64,000 bases of DNA from Romanomermis culicivorax. Its lineage: Eukaryota > Nematoda > Enoplea > Mermithida > Mermithidae. The position numbers and the translations under genes are program-made. Shown here piece after piece: positions 46,851-58,116 of the stretch; the stretch's first letter is position 1, and each line of letters opens with the position of its first letter. The DNA is taken from contig CAWUHX010000031.1 in NCBI GenBank assembly GCA_963922205.1, positions 62,001-126,000 on the forward strand. Direction: 5' to 3'. The notes under the pieces were generated by a model, which had not been told where the DNA came from, did not search any database, and saw only the letters and a list, made by a program, of their open reading frames with translations.

Positions 46851-47807
46851 AGGGCGGTAAGTTTGTTGGCGGATTAAAGGCCGATTATAGTAATCGACGA
46901 TTAAACGTCGCTTATAATCCAGGACTAAATTTTTTTTGTAAGTTTGTCGGCCGATTAAACGTCGATTAATTTAATCCAGGATTAAAGCAATCGGTAAGTC
47001 CGTCAGCCGATTAAAGCTCGATTATCATAATCGGCGATTACAATAATCCGAGTTTTCAATCCTGCCCCACTCCAGGTTTAAAAGGCCGATTATATGTGTT
47101 TTTGCGATTGCATAGTCGGTTTAGTAGTTGAAAAATAAATGTTGTTAATTTTTTGGACGATCTATACAAGGATAAAGCAGAAAATCAAGTTTAAAAGAAA
47201 ATTAAGCAAAAAATCAAGTATAAATTCGTCATTCCCTGGATAGATCGAACCCGATGTAAGCATATTCGAATGAGAAGTTCTGGTCGCGATTTAAACTATG
47301 TGAGGACAGTGCAAGAGAGCTAGTTGGATAAAAAATTAATAAAACTTAAAAATAAACAGAAAATTTATTTAAAAACGAAATTTTTTTAATCAAAGTTCTA
47401 TAAAAATGTTCTGATAAAAAAATTGAAACCCTACAGTAAATGATATTATTTAATTTTCTTCAAAATCGTTCAATTTCTTCAGAATCAAAATTAGTGGTTT
47501 TCCATGGACACGTCGATTGATCACGAGTAAAATTGATAAGGATAAATTCATGACGAAAGGCGACGTACTGAAGGAAAAGCTGTACACCTACACTATAGAC
47601 AGTATACGTTGTACAGTTTTAAATCAGCAATTATACTTTTAATCCTGGATTATATGATTTTAATCGGCGATTACATAATCGTCCTCTAATCGGCTGACGA
47701 ACTTACCGATTATTTTAATCGCCAATTAAATTTTAATCCACGATTACATAATCGGGGATTGAACGTAATCCTGGATTATTTTAATCGGCCAACAAACTTA
47801 CCGCCCT
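46851..47807. mobile_element. 957-bp TIR element, TA target, rich in TAATCGGCGATTA words
   Basis: AGGGCGGTAAGTTTGTTGGC at the left and its reverse complement at the right, flanked by TA on both sides (46849-46850, 47808-47809). Within about 200 bp of each end are many copies of CGATTA/TAATCG in both orientations. The centre is AT-rich and noncoding. The TA duplication suggests a Tc1/mariner-type mobiliser. Confidence 0.8.
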
Positions 47808-48135
47808 TAGCGTTAGCCAGTCAGATTTGGAAGAAATTTGTCGTGTAGCTTAGCTTCTACTGTCTATTCCTTTTCGAATGAGCATTTGAGAGCAGAACAA
47901 TTCGTAGAAATCGGTGAACAGACAGAAAAACCAGCATCTATTTGTCTAAATTTGTCCGCCTAACTGCTATAGTCAACTCGAGAAAAAAGTGTCTGTATAC
48001 GCAGGTTGTTTGCATGAATATTCATCTGGGAGCCAAATTGAAAAAAACATCTACGGAAGTTTATCAAGTTTGCCTCGTCCTGAATACTTTTCGCTTTTTT
48101 TATGACCTAGGATTTTTAATACCTCTCTGTCCTTT

Positions 48136-48651
48136 CAAGGCGGCGATGCCCTTGGGGTCAACTTGGCCGACAAAGAAACCGAACGAGAATTCGAAGGTCG
48201 AATAGTCCAAGCTATAGAAACTATTGAAAAGTCGGAGGAAAATTTGGATGCGCCAAGTCACACCCTATTTTGCATGAGACAGGCCACAACTTTCGTGGAG
48301 CTGGCTGGCGTTATTTACGAAGCAGTGTTTTCTATCGGTGAAAGGCAATGTCCGGACACTAAAACTCAACCTTTTTTATATACAAAACGGACTACCGTAA
48401 GAAATCTGTTTACCGCAAATCATTCACGATAGTTTTTATGCAAATTTTGACAGGAAACTTTGGCGTGCAAGAAAGCTGATACAAGGTGCCAACCGTGCTA
48501 TATAAAACCAAACGGTCAATTCGCTGTGTGTTACATGCGTTTGTTCAAAGAATCTTGGCGAAAAGATTTACCTGAGAAAATTCTTTCTCAAAAGTGTATA
48601 GGCGTTAGTAAAGAAGAGGCTGCTAAAAGTTTCGAACAGAATGATTCTTAA
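48136..48651 (+). CDS. Cystatin-family gene, two visible exons
   Basis: Secreted-type cysteine-protease inhibitor paralogue. Exon A is open from about 48136 (QGGDALGVNL, aligning with QGGRNGVNL of the 55988 exon) to a GTAAGA donor at 48396. A 57-nt intron ends TTTTGACAG at 48453. Exon B (48454-48651) ends in TAA. Exon A carries the helix and a FVELAG segment where the QxVxG loop should be, so the canonical inhibitory loop is degenerate. Exon B has paired cysteines (ACKK..RCQPC, AVCYMR, QKC) and a KESWRK at the place of the Pro-Trp hairpin. A TGA lies upstream of exon A in frame, so the signal-peptide exon must be separate and was not found. It may inhibit another protease type or none. Confidence 0.6.
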
Positions 48652-48763
48652 TGTATTGTAAACAAAGGACATTGGTCATTAAAATGAAAATAATCAAATA
48701 CATTTCTCTGATTTTGAAAAGTTTATTTTAATTTCTATTTTTTCTCTATGAAATAGTCGTTAA

Positions 48764-48993
48764 GACTATAGCCTGTTTTTCTTGAAATTTTTCTAAATAA
48801 TGGAAGTGGAAATCAAGTAGTATTTCAGATTTTCACGATTTTCTGATATAGAACTGGAAAGTTGTGAGCATACTGACCTAAACCTTAACAATTGTTAGAG
48901 TAATAAATTTTACAGTAAAAGCTCAATGTAAACGATATTGACGATAGTACTGATTTGTGTCAATTCTCTATTTTCGTAGCATTTTATAGAAAA
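48764..48993 (-). mobile_element. MITE of the CTATAGTCTG family
   Basis: GACTATAGCCTGTTTTTCTT at the left and AGCATTTTATAGAAAATAGA at the right; minus-oriented relative to 52819-53073 (GTACTGATTTGTGTCAATT block). Confidence 0.6.
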
Positions 48994-49129
48994 TAGACAA
49001 TACTTCTATGACTTTTCCCGTTCAATCAATGTTTTTCTGTATACTATAATTTCGTTTGACTGGTTGAAAATTTTTCACATTTCAATAGAAATAGTATTTG
49101 ATCATTTCGAAATAGCGTCTGTCAAACTT

Positions 49130-49372
49130 TTACATGACTGAGAACTCTCTGTCACATAGTCCCTGCAATTCCTGCAACTCAGAATAAAGGGATTGGGGAT
49201 TCAGCACGCACTTTCCGTATTGTATAGACTGATGTGTTAGCTGAACATTCAAACCGAAGCATGTACAAATACGTACAAGTTCCCACTTCCTCGCATATTC
49301 TACCTTATTATTGGCCCAAGTTTGAACAGGATAGTCCAAAAAAGACCCGGCGGCTGTAGTAGGTCAACCAGC
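49130..49372 (-). CDS. Hypothetical exon with coding character
   Basis: On the minus strand an open frame of about 80 codons ends in TAA at about 49130. Composition is balanced, with four Cys, two Trp and amphipathic stretches, unlike the AT-rich translations around it. It lacks an ATG at a sensible place and is bounded upstream by TGA, so it would be an internal or terminal exon. Not recognised. Confidence 0.3.
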
Positions 49373-49399
49373 TGAGCCTGGGTGTTCGGGCTTGTTTGT

Positions 49400-50160
49400 C
49401 ACATGTGTTTTACCTTTTTATCGTAAAATCTCATCCCAGCTAAGGTATACCTTGAGCTGTACATAATTACAGTATAGCCCATTAATTTTTGCTGGTTGTT
49501 TCGTTTTTTCCCGACAAACATTCTTTAAAAATCCTTCATTAACAATCAAAGTTAACCACTGTCTTACTTTTTCTGGATAGATGGGCAGAGTTTTCTAAAA
49601 TTCTTCTTGTATATCTCATTGGAGAACTTTATGGACCTGAAATTTCTGTATAATTAAATAAAATCAAGTATTTCAAGATACAATCTTATTGAGCGTTTTC
49701 AAAAACTAGAATATCCAGTGGTATCGTCCCATATCCGTCGATTATTCTGCAAACCGTCAACAAATAATTCATGGTCGGAGTAATGTTGGACTACTCTGTG
49801 TGAATTGCAAACATGTATGAAGCTCTGACATAACGATAACCTCGCGATCGAATGCAGACCTGGGGTCCGTTTTATCAAAGGGACTTAAGCTCCAGCTGAG
49901 CCCCAACATAAGCCGTGGCTTAATTTTATATGTTATACCATTGCTGTTGGTGCAGTTCAGCTGCAGCTTAACTGTCTTGATATGCTTCGTGTGCATAAGA
50001 TTAATTTTTGTTAGCGTCTTGATAGTCCATAACTTCATTCCATCTTCCACACAATTTCTTACTGCATACATTCAAAAAATCGACTCATCGTGCGTAAAAT
50101 TTCATGTCCAGAAACTTTATCGTTCTGTACGGAAAAACGAGGAAGACTAGTTTAAAAAAT
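49400..50160. other. Intergenic stretch
   Basis: No supported gene. The segment at 49860-50000 has GGACTTAAGCTCCAGCTGAG and TAAGCCGTGGCTTAA, inverse-repeat words that look like a decayed small transposon. Confidence 0.35.
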
Positions 50161-50165
50161 TGATT

Positions 50166-51413
50166 ACCACATGAAAAAATTTGTTACCGCTTGAAAAAAA
50201 TCGTTACCTTTGAATATTATGTAAAACATTTTTTCAAGATGCACCGCAAAAATTCAAGATGCTTCGCAAAAAAATTAAGACGTGAGAGTTTTTCGATATT
50301 CGACTTTCTTGCCGCGCGTCGCAATGCTTTCAATGGCAATGTATTCTTTCAAAATAATATTAAAAAAATCAATATTCTATCTTGAAAAAATCAAGCTCAA
50401 ATACATTGCTCCGTCTCCTATGTTTATGTATACGGGAAAGTGGATTATGAGGTCACCAGTTGCTGGCGGAGGGCGCCCTTGGTTTTTACAAGGCGTGGCA
50501 AAGGGGGGAGATTATTTTTTACGGGGAATCCGATGGACAAGGGTTTTTTTCATAAAATTTTAAGAGATTTTTCAAAAAAACGTTAAAAATGCATGTTTTT
50601 CACCCAAAATGCAGTAGTTCCGAAAAATAATCAAAATTTTGGACTTCGTTGTCTGTTTTATGGCCATTCCCTACCTGCTCAGGAATCCGACAAAGAAACT
50701 AAAATTTGGATCCTTTTCCGAAATTACTGCATTTTGGATGAAAAACAAGCATTTTGACGTTCTTCTAAAAAATCTAGAAAAATATGATGAAGTTCATGGA
50801 ATTTCTCGTTCAAAATAACATCCCCTTTGATATCCCCGGTAAAAACCAAGAGCGCCCTCCGCCAGCAAGCCGTGATATCGGAAATCCACTTTGAATTATT
50901 CCCGTATATAAATACAGGAGATGGAGCAATGCCTTTGTTTAGCTAGTTTCAGAAATTTTCATCCTTCGATGTGCCCTTCATCTTGATTTTTATCAAGATT
51001 GGATTTTAATTTCTTTCAAGACTGGATCTTGATTTTTTTCAAGACTGGATCTTGATTATTTCAAGACTGGATCTAGATTTTTTTCAAGATTGGATCTTAA
51101 TTTTTTTCAACATTAAATCTCGATTTTTTTCCTTATGACATCTTAAATTTTTCTCAACATGGCGTCTTGAGTTTTTTCAAGGTTTTCATTTTTCCAAGGT
51201 TTTATTGAAAAATGCGATGCACTTGAAAAAAATTTCGATGCACTTGAAAAGAATGTCTAATATCGGAAACTCTTACATCTTGATCTTTTTGCGATGCATC
51301 TTGAAAAAAATGTTGTGCATCCTGTTCGAAGGTAACGAATTTTTTCAAGTGGTAAGAAATTTTTTCAAGTGGTAACAAATTTTATTAAATGGTAACGACT
51401 TTTTTCAAGTGGT
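50166..51413. mobile_element. 1.25-kb palindromic element
   Basis: ACCACATGAAAAAATTTGTT at the left pairs with repeated TTTTTTCAAGTGGTAAC units at the right. Further in, CTGGCGGAGGGCGCCCTTGG (50463) pairs with CCAAGAGCGCCCTCCGCCAG (50847), and CACCCAAAATGCAGTAGTTC pairs with AATTACTGCATTTTGGATG. The whole element can fold on itself. It carries the 28-bp tandem array at 50970-51185. Confidence 0.75.
50970..51185 (+). repeat. Tandem repeat, about 28-bp unit, seven to eight copies
   Basis: Unit CAAGACTGGATCTTGATTTT plus T-run; each unit has the small palindrome CAAGA..TCTTG. Copies decay to the right. Confidence 0.75.
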
Positions 51414-51712
51414 CCTTTTCATATTCCGTAATTTGGTGCAGTCCATACCATAACAAACTCAACTCATCCCGCGGAATTGATTTTATTTGTCTTAAATTGC
51501 TACACTTCATCGAAAAGTGGGCGCCATTTAGTCAGTGTACATTATTCTTTTAAAGGAAAGAACTAATTGTTGATCATGCCGATGCAAGAGCTTCTTATCT
51601 TGTCGAACCGGACTACTAGTTTTTCCAAACGGAAAATATTAGTCATCGATAGTGTTTATTGGACTTGCGCCAAAAACTAGTTCTTCGTCGAAGTTTGCGC
51701 TCTACGGTTGCA

Positions 51713-51839
51713 ATGATCATATATTATTGTTTGTTGCTTATTGTTGTTCAATTGCTTCCAAAATCGCTGAATTTGTTGATCAGTGATGGCTCGCCCAGCG
51801 ATCTGCCCACATTGCCTATAGGGCGAACGAATTTGGCTG
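51713..51839 (+). CDS. Signal-peptide exon of a secreted protein
   Basis: ATG at 51713 followed by a hydrophobic run of about 20 residues, a Ser/Pro/Asp-rich segment and GRTNLA, then a GTAAAA donor in phase 1 at 51840. The same layout (signal peptide, Gly-Arg-x-Asn/Gly, phase-1 donor) is seen in the cystatin-like exon at 42612, so it may be a further family member. A frame at 52247-52345 with an acidic helix could be its second exon. The link is weak. Confidence 0.4.
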
Positions 51840-51915
51840 GTAAAAATCTGCATTTTTATTTCATTACACATGTTGGTGATTGAATCTTTTTCATGACTTA
51901 CTTTTTTAAAGCTCA

Positions 51916-52818
51916 TAGTGGACGGATTCTCTTAAAAACTCTTGATAGTTTCACTTTCAAATAAGACCCACAACTTCGAAAAATGATTCCATGGACGGAA
52001 AACTTGCGTACAAAGATATTTTTCTCATGTACAGCTGCAGTCAATTTTCGAAAAAGGTATCCGCGAAAGTAGGTTGCTTCTTCTCTGCCTAGTGGAAATT
52101 GATTTTCAAGATTTACTTTAATTTACTTTAATCACGAATTCAAGGGGAAAAATGTAACTCTCAGGTGTTAACTGAAAGTAATAAAGGAGTTATGAGCAGT
52201 ATCGATTGGTATATTACAAAAGAGTTATAATGGGTGTCATACGTCGAGAATGGAGGATATGATATGTTATGAGGACAACGATGAAATAGACGAGTCACAT
52301 GTTGATGCAGCCAAATCGATAGTGAGCCATCAGACTACGGTTGATTGATCAGATGATTTTTGAAAAGCATCATGAAATACATGATGATAATGTAATAATA
52401 CAGCTTGATCATATGATTACGGATGATGATAATTTGATAATCAAATGACATGTAAATTACCAAACGTAAATGGTAATCTAGTGAAATGATTATGACGTTT
52501 TGTGTTGATTTATTAGAATCCATGCAGAGTGCATCATCAAATTTATTTTATTGATTTTCAGCAACTATTATGCTTTAAGTAGTAGCGGTTCTAGGATTTT
52601 TCTAAGGGGGCGGAGACTTTTTTAAATTTAAGTGTAAAAATTGTTGATTTCGTTATGGTTCACTGAAAATACCAATTCTGGTGGATTATCAAAACTCTTG
52701 CACACTGTTAATCAGTGAATTCAAAATTTTTATTTCAAAATTGAAAATCGTTAAATTTTCGAATAACAGATTCAATTCTTCGTCTATGCTTTCTTGAAAA
52801 CAGGTCGATTACTTCATT
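51916..52818. other. AT-rich intergenic or intronic DNA
   Basis: Contains TGATCATATGATTACGGATG-type dyads at 52340-52500. No supported gene apart from the possible exon at 52247-52345. Confidence 0.35.
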
Positions 52819-53073
52819 ACTATAGTATGTTTTTTTATAAAATGATTCCAAATAGAAAAGTGACACAAATCAGTACTGTCGTCAAAATCGTTTACATATA
52901 GTTCTTTTGGAAAAAATTTTTCACTCGAAAAATTGCTAAAGGTTAGGTCAGTATGCTTACAAATTTCCAGTCCTACATAATATTTTGTCTATCAGAAAAT
53001 CGCAAATATCTGAAATACTACTTGCTTTCCACTTTCATTATTTGAAAGCATTTTAAGAAAAACAGACTATAGT
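52819..53073 (+). mobile_element. Best complete MITE of the CTATAGTCTG family
   Basis: Begins ACTATAGTATGTTTTTTTAT and ends with the inverse AAGAAAAACAGACTATAGT, giving TIRs of about 17 bp extended by ATTCCAAAT/ATTTGAAAG. The length is about 255 bp. At least eight other copies lie in the window. Noncoding and non-autonomous. Confidence 0.75.
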
Positions 53074-53639
53074 CAACTGTACTGTACATCTACAGTGAGA
53101 GCCGAAAAAAGATGTTCATCCTTCCGGCGCGAAGCACCGGAAAATTTTTTTGGGTATTGACATTCTGACTCGTTAGAAAGTCAATTTTTTGAACATATAC
53201 CACAAAAATTAGATTCAAATTTTCTGTTCGAAAATAGTAAGTTCTAGAATTTTTTCATTTGAAAAATTTTAAAACCAGTAATCTATTTATAAACTTGCAT
53301 GAATGTGAGTAAGAAGAGAAGAAATTTTCGAAAACTATTCCCATGAAGGTTTTGAATTAAATTTGCGTTAAGAAAGGAACTGTCGCTTCAAAATGTTTAG
53401 AAAATTGACCTGTTGATCTTCTAAAAAAATGTCAAAGTAAAAATGTGGAAAAAACTATTAAAGATTAAGCGAAGGTTAGACATGCTAAAAGCCGCGCCTG
53501 AGCTTGGTTACTGATTATTAAAGTTATAAACGGCGCGAAGCCCCGGAAAATTTTGAAATTTGGGCATTCCAAAAAATGTTCCGACGCCAATTTGGGGTGG
53601 CAGCCGCCCCCCCCTCGCTCCCTGTAAAACCGCAACTGG
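53074..53639. other. Intergenic stretch with a short duplicated motif
   Basis: CGGCGCGAAGCACCGGAAAA at about 53135 is repeated as CGGCGCGAAGCCCCGGAAAA at about 53531. No supported gene. Confidence 0.4.
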
Positions 53640-54500
53640 TTTTAGGACACGATTTCTGAGAAGTTCTACCTTCCCTATGATAAGCTGAAGATTAATCATA
53701 TCTCAAAATGAGATGTTTTGGGTAATTTCGGGCGCTGAGTTTCATGGTATCATTGGTTTTGCATGAAAACGAAAATTCACACCACTACATTATGCCAAAG
53801 TTTGAAAATTGATGTATTTTTTGCATTTTTCAGTGGTCTCGCTAGCCAAGCGATATTTCAGGATCGAATTGATCTTATTTTATAAATGAATATTCATTTT
53901 AGACAAGAGAGAATAAGCTATCTTTAAGAGTAATATTTACAGCGAATAACTGCATACTACACTTTTTCAGACAGTTTAAAGTGTCAAAAATGAGCCGTCT
54001 AACGGGAAAAAATTTTGTTCATGTACACTCCCGAGCACCTTCCCATCGGATGCCGCAGAATTTTATTTTCATATTTTATAGCTCATGCATGCTGTATTGG
54101 TTAAGTTTCATCAAAATTTTCTTACCGTTTTAGATGCTGCACGGCTCTGAAGAAGGCACACTCATGGAAATTGCTCAGAAATCACATGCATTTTCTAGAT
54201 GGCCCTTGTCTAACCCTTATGATACATTTGTTATCTGTACTACAGAATAATTAAAAAACTAATGCACTATAGTCTGATGTACTAATTGTTTCATAAATTA
54301 TCGTTTTACACTATGCAAAAAAGTTTGAATTGTCGAAAATGAACAGTAAAAAAAATCCTGTTCAGGAGCACTCTTGATCACCTTCACTAATGATTCTGCG
54401 GAGTTAAATATTTTTATACCTTAGTTCATACATTCTTACACTAGCTGTGAAAGTGATATCGTCCTTATCGTGCACCATTTTGAAAGCTGTAGAGATTTGC
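53640..54500 (-). repeat. Arm of the large palindromic repeat family
   Basis: From TAGGACACGATTTCTGAGAA rightward it parallels the left arm at 58117-58960 (TTTTGGGTAATTTCGGGCGC, GAGCACCTTCCCATCGGATG and others) with clear divergence. Confidence 0.7.
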
Positions 54501-55987
54501 ATACACTCAACTGTCATTCAAATATTTTTCGAAACTGGTTAAATGCCCGACCAATTTTCTGGGAACACAGAATGCTTCTTTGCCTAATACATAAGAAGAA
54601 AAAATGTGGCTCGAAGTCGTGATGAATTTTCATTGATCTAGGTTTGATGATTGCTGAACGAAGTGTCTCAAATGATAAATCGAAAATTTCGAAAATTTTC
54701 AATAAATTCAAGAAATCGAGTAGTTATTTGAAATTCCTCAACAGGAAAACGACGAGAGCTATTCAGATGCCCTTTTCTGTATTGGAAATGCACTTCAATC
54801 TACTATCAGTTGGTCTATTTTTGTGTGGCTGACATCACGTGTATGAAACAGACTGTCTTCAACTATAAAGCACTTTCCCACAGCTTATAAGATAAGTCGG
54901 AGTCCGACAGCTCACATTTTATTTTGTAACATTAAACTTGCAGCTTCGATTTTCTTCAATTAATTCCGGAAGTAAGCAATTTTTGTTGCGTCTCTTCTGA
55001 GACATCATACTGCCCAACCATTGTGAATAGATCGATGAAATTTTAACATTGAGTCGACTTATTACACCTTTTCTTTTTATTCGTCTAATCTGGACGTTTT
55101 CAATTTTTTCTGCATCTCGTTGATGGCATGTTTAGTGGAATTAATCAGCATTTTTGTACCATTTCAGAATGTGCAGACACCTAGAGCTCACAAAACGGTA
55201 CATCAATCTAATTGAAACTTTATCACAATGTGTTGGACATCAGTAGCTACATAAATGAAAAAAAATTCTGCGTCATCCTATGAGGAAGTGGCCAAGAATG
55301 AATTTTTCGTTTTATTGCGACTTACTTTTTGACACTTTAAAACAGCATAAAAATTGTGAAGTAGGAGATTGAAAATTCTTTTTCATATCTGAATATAGGC
55401 CATTGTCTTCTGCATGTAACGAATATTTGGTTACAGAGTAACGCCTTTTCTGAGCTGTAATATTTCAAAACACGGACACAGACTGAAAAATGTCTAAAAC
55501 TGCAAACGTTCTAAACCTTAAAGTTAGCTATGCGAATTTTGAATTTTATGCGAAATGCACGTTTCCACGATACTTAGCGCGTAAAACTGACCAATATATC
55601 TCACTTTCAGATATTATTAATTTTCAACTTATCATACGTCAATGGAACAGAAGGTAGAATCTGTCAAAATAATGTCTTAAGAATAATTTTAAATGTGAAA
55701 TGTTGAAATTTTTTGTTGTCACAACGTGAACTTGAGGAACATGAAATTTTTTGGTATGCTATACTTTTGAAAATCTTTTGGGTCAGTTAACGAGATATTT
55801 AGATTAAGGGATTACAGAACATCAGACGGTGGAACGAAATATTTAGTCACGAAATTTTTTTGTTGCTTTTTTGTCATTTCCTGATAAGTACTATTTTGTT
55901 TCTATTCTTTTAAATTTGAATTTTCTTTTTTCGTTCTTTGATTGAAATTCCTCGTCTGTCTTAAATTTTCTTTCGATCAATTTTTTC

Positions 55988-56302
55988 ATGCTGGTCCCTT
56001 TTTCTCTAGTTCTTATTGCACAAACAATTTTTTCACAAGGCGGCAGAAATGGCGTCAATTTGACTGACCCGGAACAACGCGTTGGTTTTGAGCGTTTGGC
56101 CGTCTACGCTGTCGAACTGATCGAATATCAGCAGCGGGATCAAAATTTACCGAACTTCAGCGTCGTTCGGATCAAGTCGGCTGCAACTCAGGTTGTTGCC
56201 GGCGCCGCTTACGATATAATTTTCTACGCCGGCGAAAAAATGTGCGCCAATGAGCAAGTGGCCGTCGATTATATGGTTCAAAATGCCGACGCCTCTAGTT
56301 TG
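55988..56302 (+). CDS. Cystatin, first exon (copy A)
   Basis: Secreted inhibitor of papain-like cysteine proteases. ATG at 55988, hydrophobic signal peptide to about Ser16, then the conserved N-terminal Gly pair (18-19), the long helix (about 32-49), and the QVVAG inhibitory loop at residues 68-72 followed by YDIIFYAG, as in family members. The exon ends at a phase-0 GTAAAG donor at 56303. The C-terminal exon with the Pro-Trp hairpin and disulfides was not found before the next repeats, so the gene may be truncated or its last exon distant. It differs from copy B only at silent sites. Alternative read-through past the donor adds 14 codons and a stop, which would remove the third binding loop. 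Confidence 0.8.
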
Positions 56303-56799
56303 GTAAAGTTACTGCAACTCTGCAGCTGTTTATACAGTCACGTGACTTGACTTTATGTGACGCCAGAAAATGACAAATGGGTATCAATTGATAGGCCTCC
56401 ACAAACTATGTAGATAGCCTTGAAATGCCACCAGATGTTAGAAGTGGAAAGCAAGTACTATGTCATATTTTTATGATTTTCAACTGTAGTCTATACATTT
56501 TCAAGTCAGCTTCGAAAAGCAAAAAATTCGTACAAATCGATGTGCAGCCAATAAACCTGCATCGTAGACCGAAAACTTTTTTTCTCAATTTGTTCATCTA
56601 ACTGCTACATATAGTCGACGTGGATTGTGTGCCCTTACACCAAGTATCCCGTTACTCCATGTAATCCTATAGATCTATTTACCCCAAATAATGCAGCATT
56701 TTGCAAGAAAATTGTGTTCCGTGACTCCAAGAATGCTATATGAATTTTCTAAAATTTTCCCTAATTTAACACCATAAGTTAATCAAAAACTTAGGCAAA

Positions 56800-57090
56800 A
56801 CACAGAAAAAGAAATGCAAAGAAAATATATGATAAAGAAAGAACAGCATGAACATAAACCAGAACATAAAAGGACACAAAGTAAAAAGACGCAAAAAGAA
56901 AAGAAAAATAAATACAAAGAAAAATAATTGTCAAAAAAAGTTAAGAAACAAAGAAAATACAGAAAACTGAATAAAAAAATAAAAAGAAAAGAAAAACTGT
57001 ATGGCGCCGAAACAGCCGGCGCCAAAGTGGCGAGCGCTGAAATAGCTGGCGACCAAACGGCGGCGCCGAAATGGCAGCACCAAAACGTGC
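56800..57090 (+). repeat. A-rich tract followed by GGCGCC-rich short repeats
   Basis: About 190 bp of purine-rich AAAGAAAAA-type DNA, then degenerate GGCGCCGAAAC/GGCGAGCGCTGAAAT units of 12-24 bp. Present again at 63600-63880. Confidence 0.7.
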
Positions 57091-57200
57091 TTTTCCGTAC
57101 CTTGCATGGCCTTTACATTAGTCGGTCTTTAGTGAAATGGTTGTGGAATGACGAAAATTGCGAACCAAAAATGTATGCCCGGATCAGTAACTTTATAATT

Positions 57201-58113
57201 TATCTGAAAATGCCAGGAAATGGCAAAAAGGAGAATATGTTTTTCCTTTTTGCTTGTTTCACTGGCTTAAAAGTTCGATATTAGGCCTCCCCATCATTTC
57301 ATTTTAGCAAAATTTTAACTCAAAAAAAACTTTCGATTTTCTGACGCGCCCAGTTTCTTAGTCATTTCTGAAAATGCCTCTGCGCAAAAATGGACAAATC
57401 TTTGAAAAATTTCAGTATCAGTTATTAAACTTGATTTTTACAGAAGAAAAAACTTTGGTTTAATGAAAAACCCGAAATCTTTGTAATTACTTATGTGCCA
57501 TTCTTTGTTAGAATTTTTCATTACTGTATACAATGCAGTGGCCTATACCTTGTTCCCGAAAAGCAGGTGGTAAACCCACAGTATTCCTGATTCGCAAGAC
57601 AACGAATTTACACAATTTGAAACAAATTCGAAAAATTAATTGCTGGTAAACAGCAAAATTTTTGTTGACGGCGATTTTTGGGAGACTGGCGAACATTATT
57701 TGAGTAAAATTAGCTAAAGCATAGTTTCAAATAAGTTTAAACTAGCATTAATCGTATTAGAAATTTAAATTCCGCGTTTTAAACTCGCAAAAAACAATAC
57801 GTACGAATCAAGAATACGGTGAGTTTACAACCAGGTTCTCGGAAACGAAGTATAGTATTATGCTCAGTGAAATATGGGACAAGGACAAACATATTCATCT
57901 TTTGCCACTTCCTAGTATTAGAGAATGGTTATTGTTCTGTATAGTTTTTGTCAATTATAGCACTTTTTTGTACAAGCCTGTAATGAATTTTATACATGCA
58001 GTTAGAGGCATCACGTGTGTTCTATCATGGAAACGAAGTATGTATTGTACGTACAGTAATCATGTAGATTGTAAAAATTGCTACAAGACAAGTGAATTTC
58101 ATGCGCAGAGACT
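57201..58113. mobile_element. Truncated copy of the 1.1-kb inverted-repeat element
   Basis: Starts with the same left TIR as 19941 (CTGAAAATGCCAGGAAATGG) and follows it closely to ATTTCATGCGCAGAG, where it breaks into the palindromic repeat. The right TIR is missing. Confidence 0.75.
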
Positions 58114-58116
58114 TAA

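Larger units (their letters stand above)
54889..57200. repeat. Segmental duplication, unit A (cystatin-bearing)
   Basis: Nearly identical to 61671-64000 in direct orientation, with single-base changes and small indels; the right copy continues beyond the window. Offset is about 6.78-6.80 kb. It contains the cystatin exon at 55988 and an A-rich then GGCGCCGAAA-rich tail at 56800-57090. Confidence 0.9.

Noticed and set aside
56783-57025. Phe-rich membrane protein on the minus strand (also 63585-63908)
   Set aside because: Translation of an A-rich tract next to GGCGCC repeats; low complexity.
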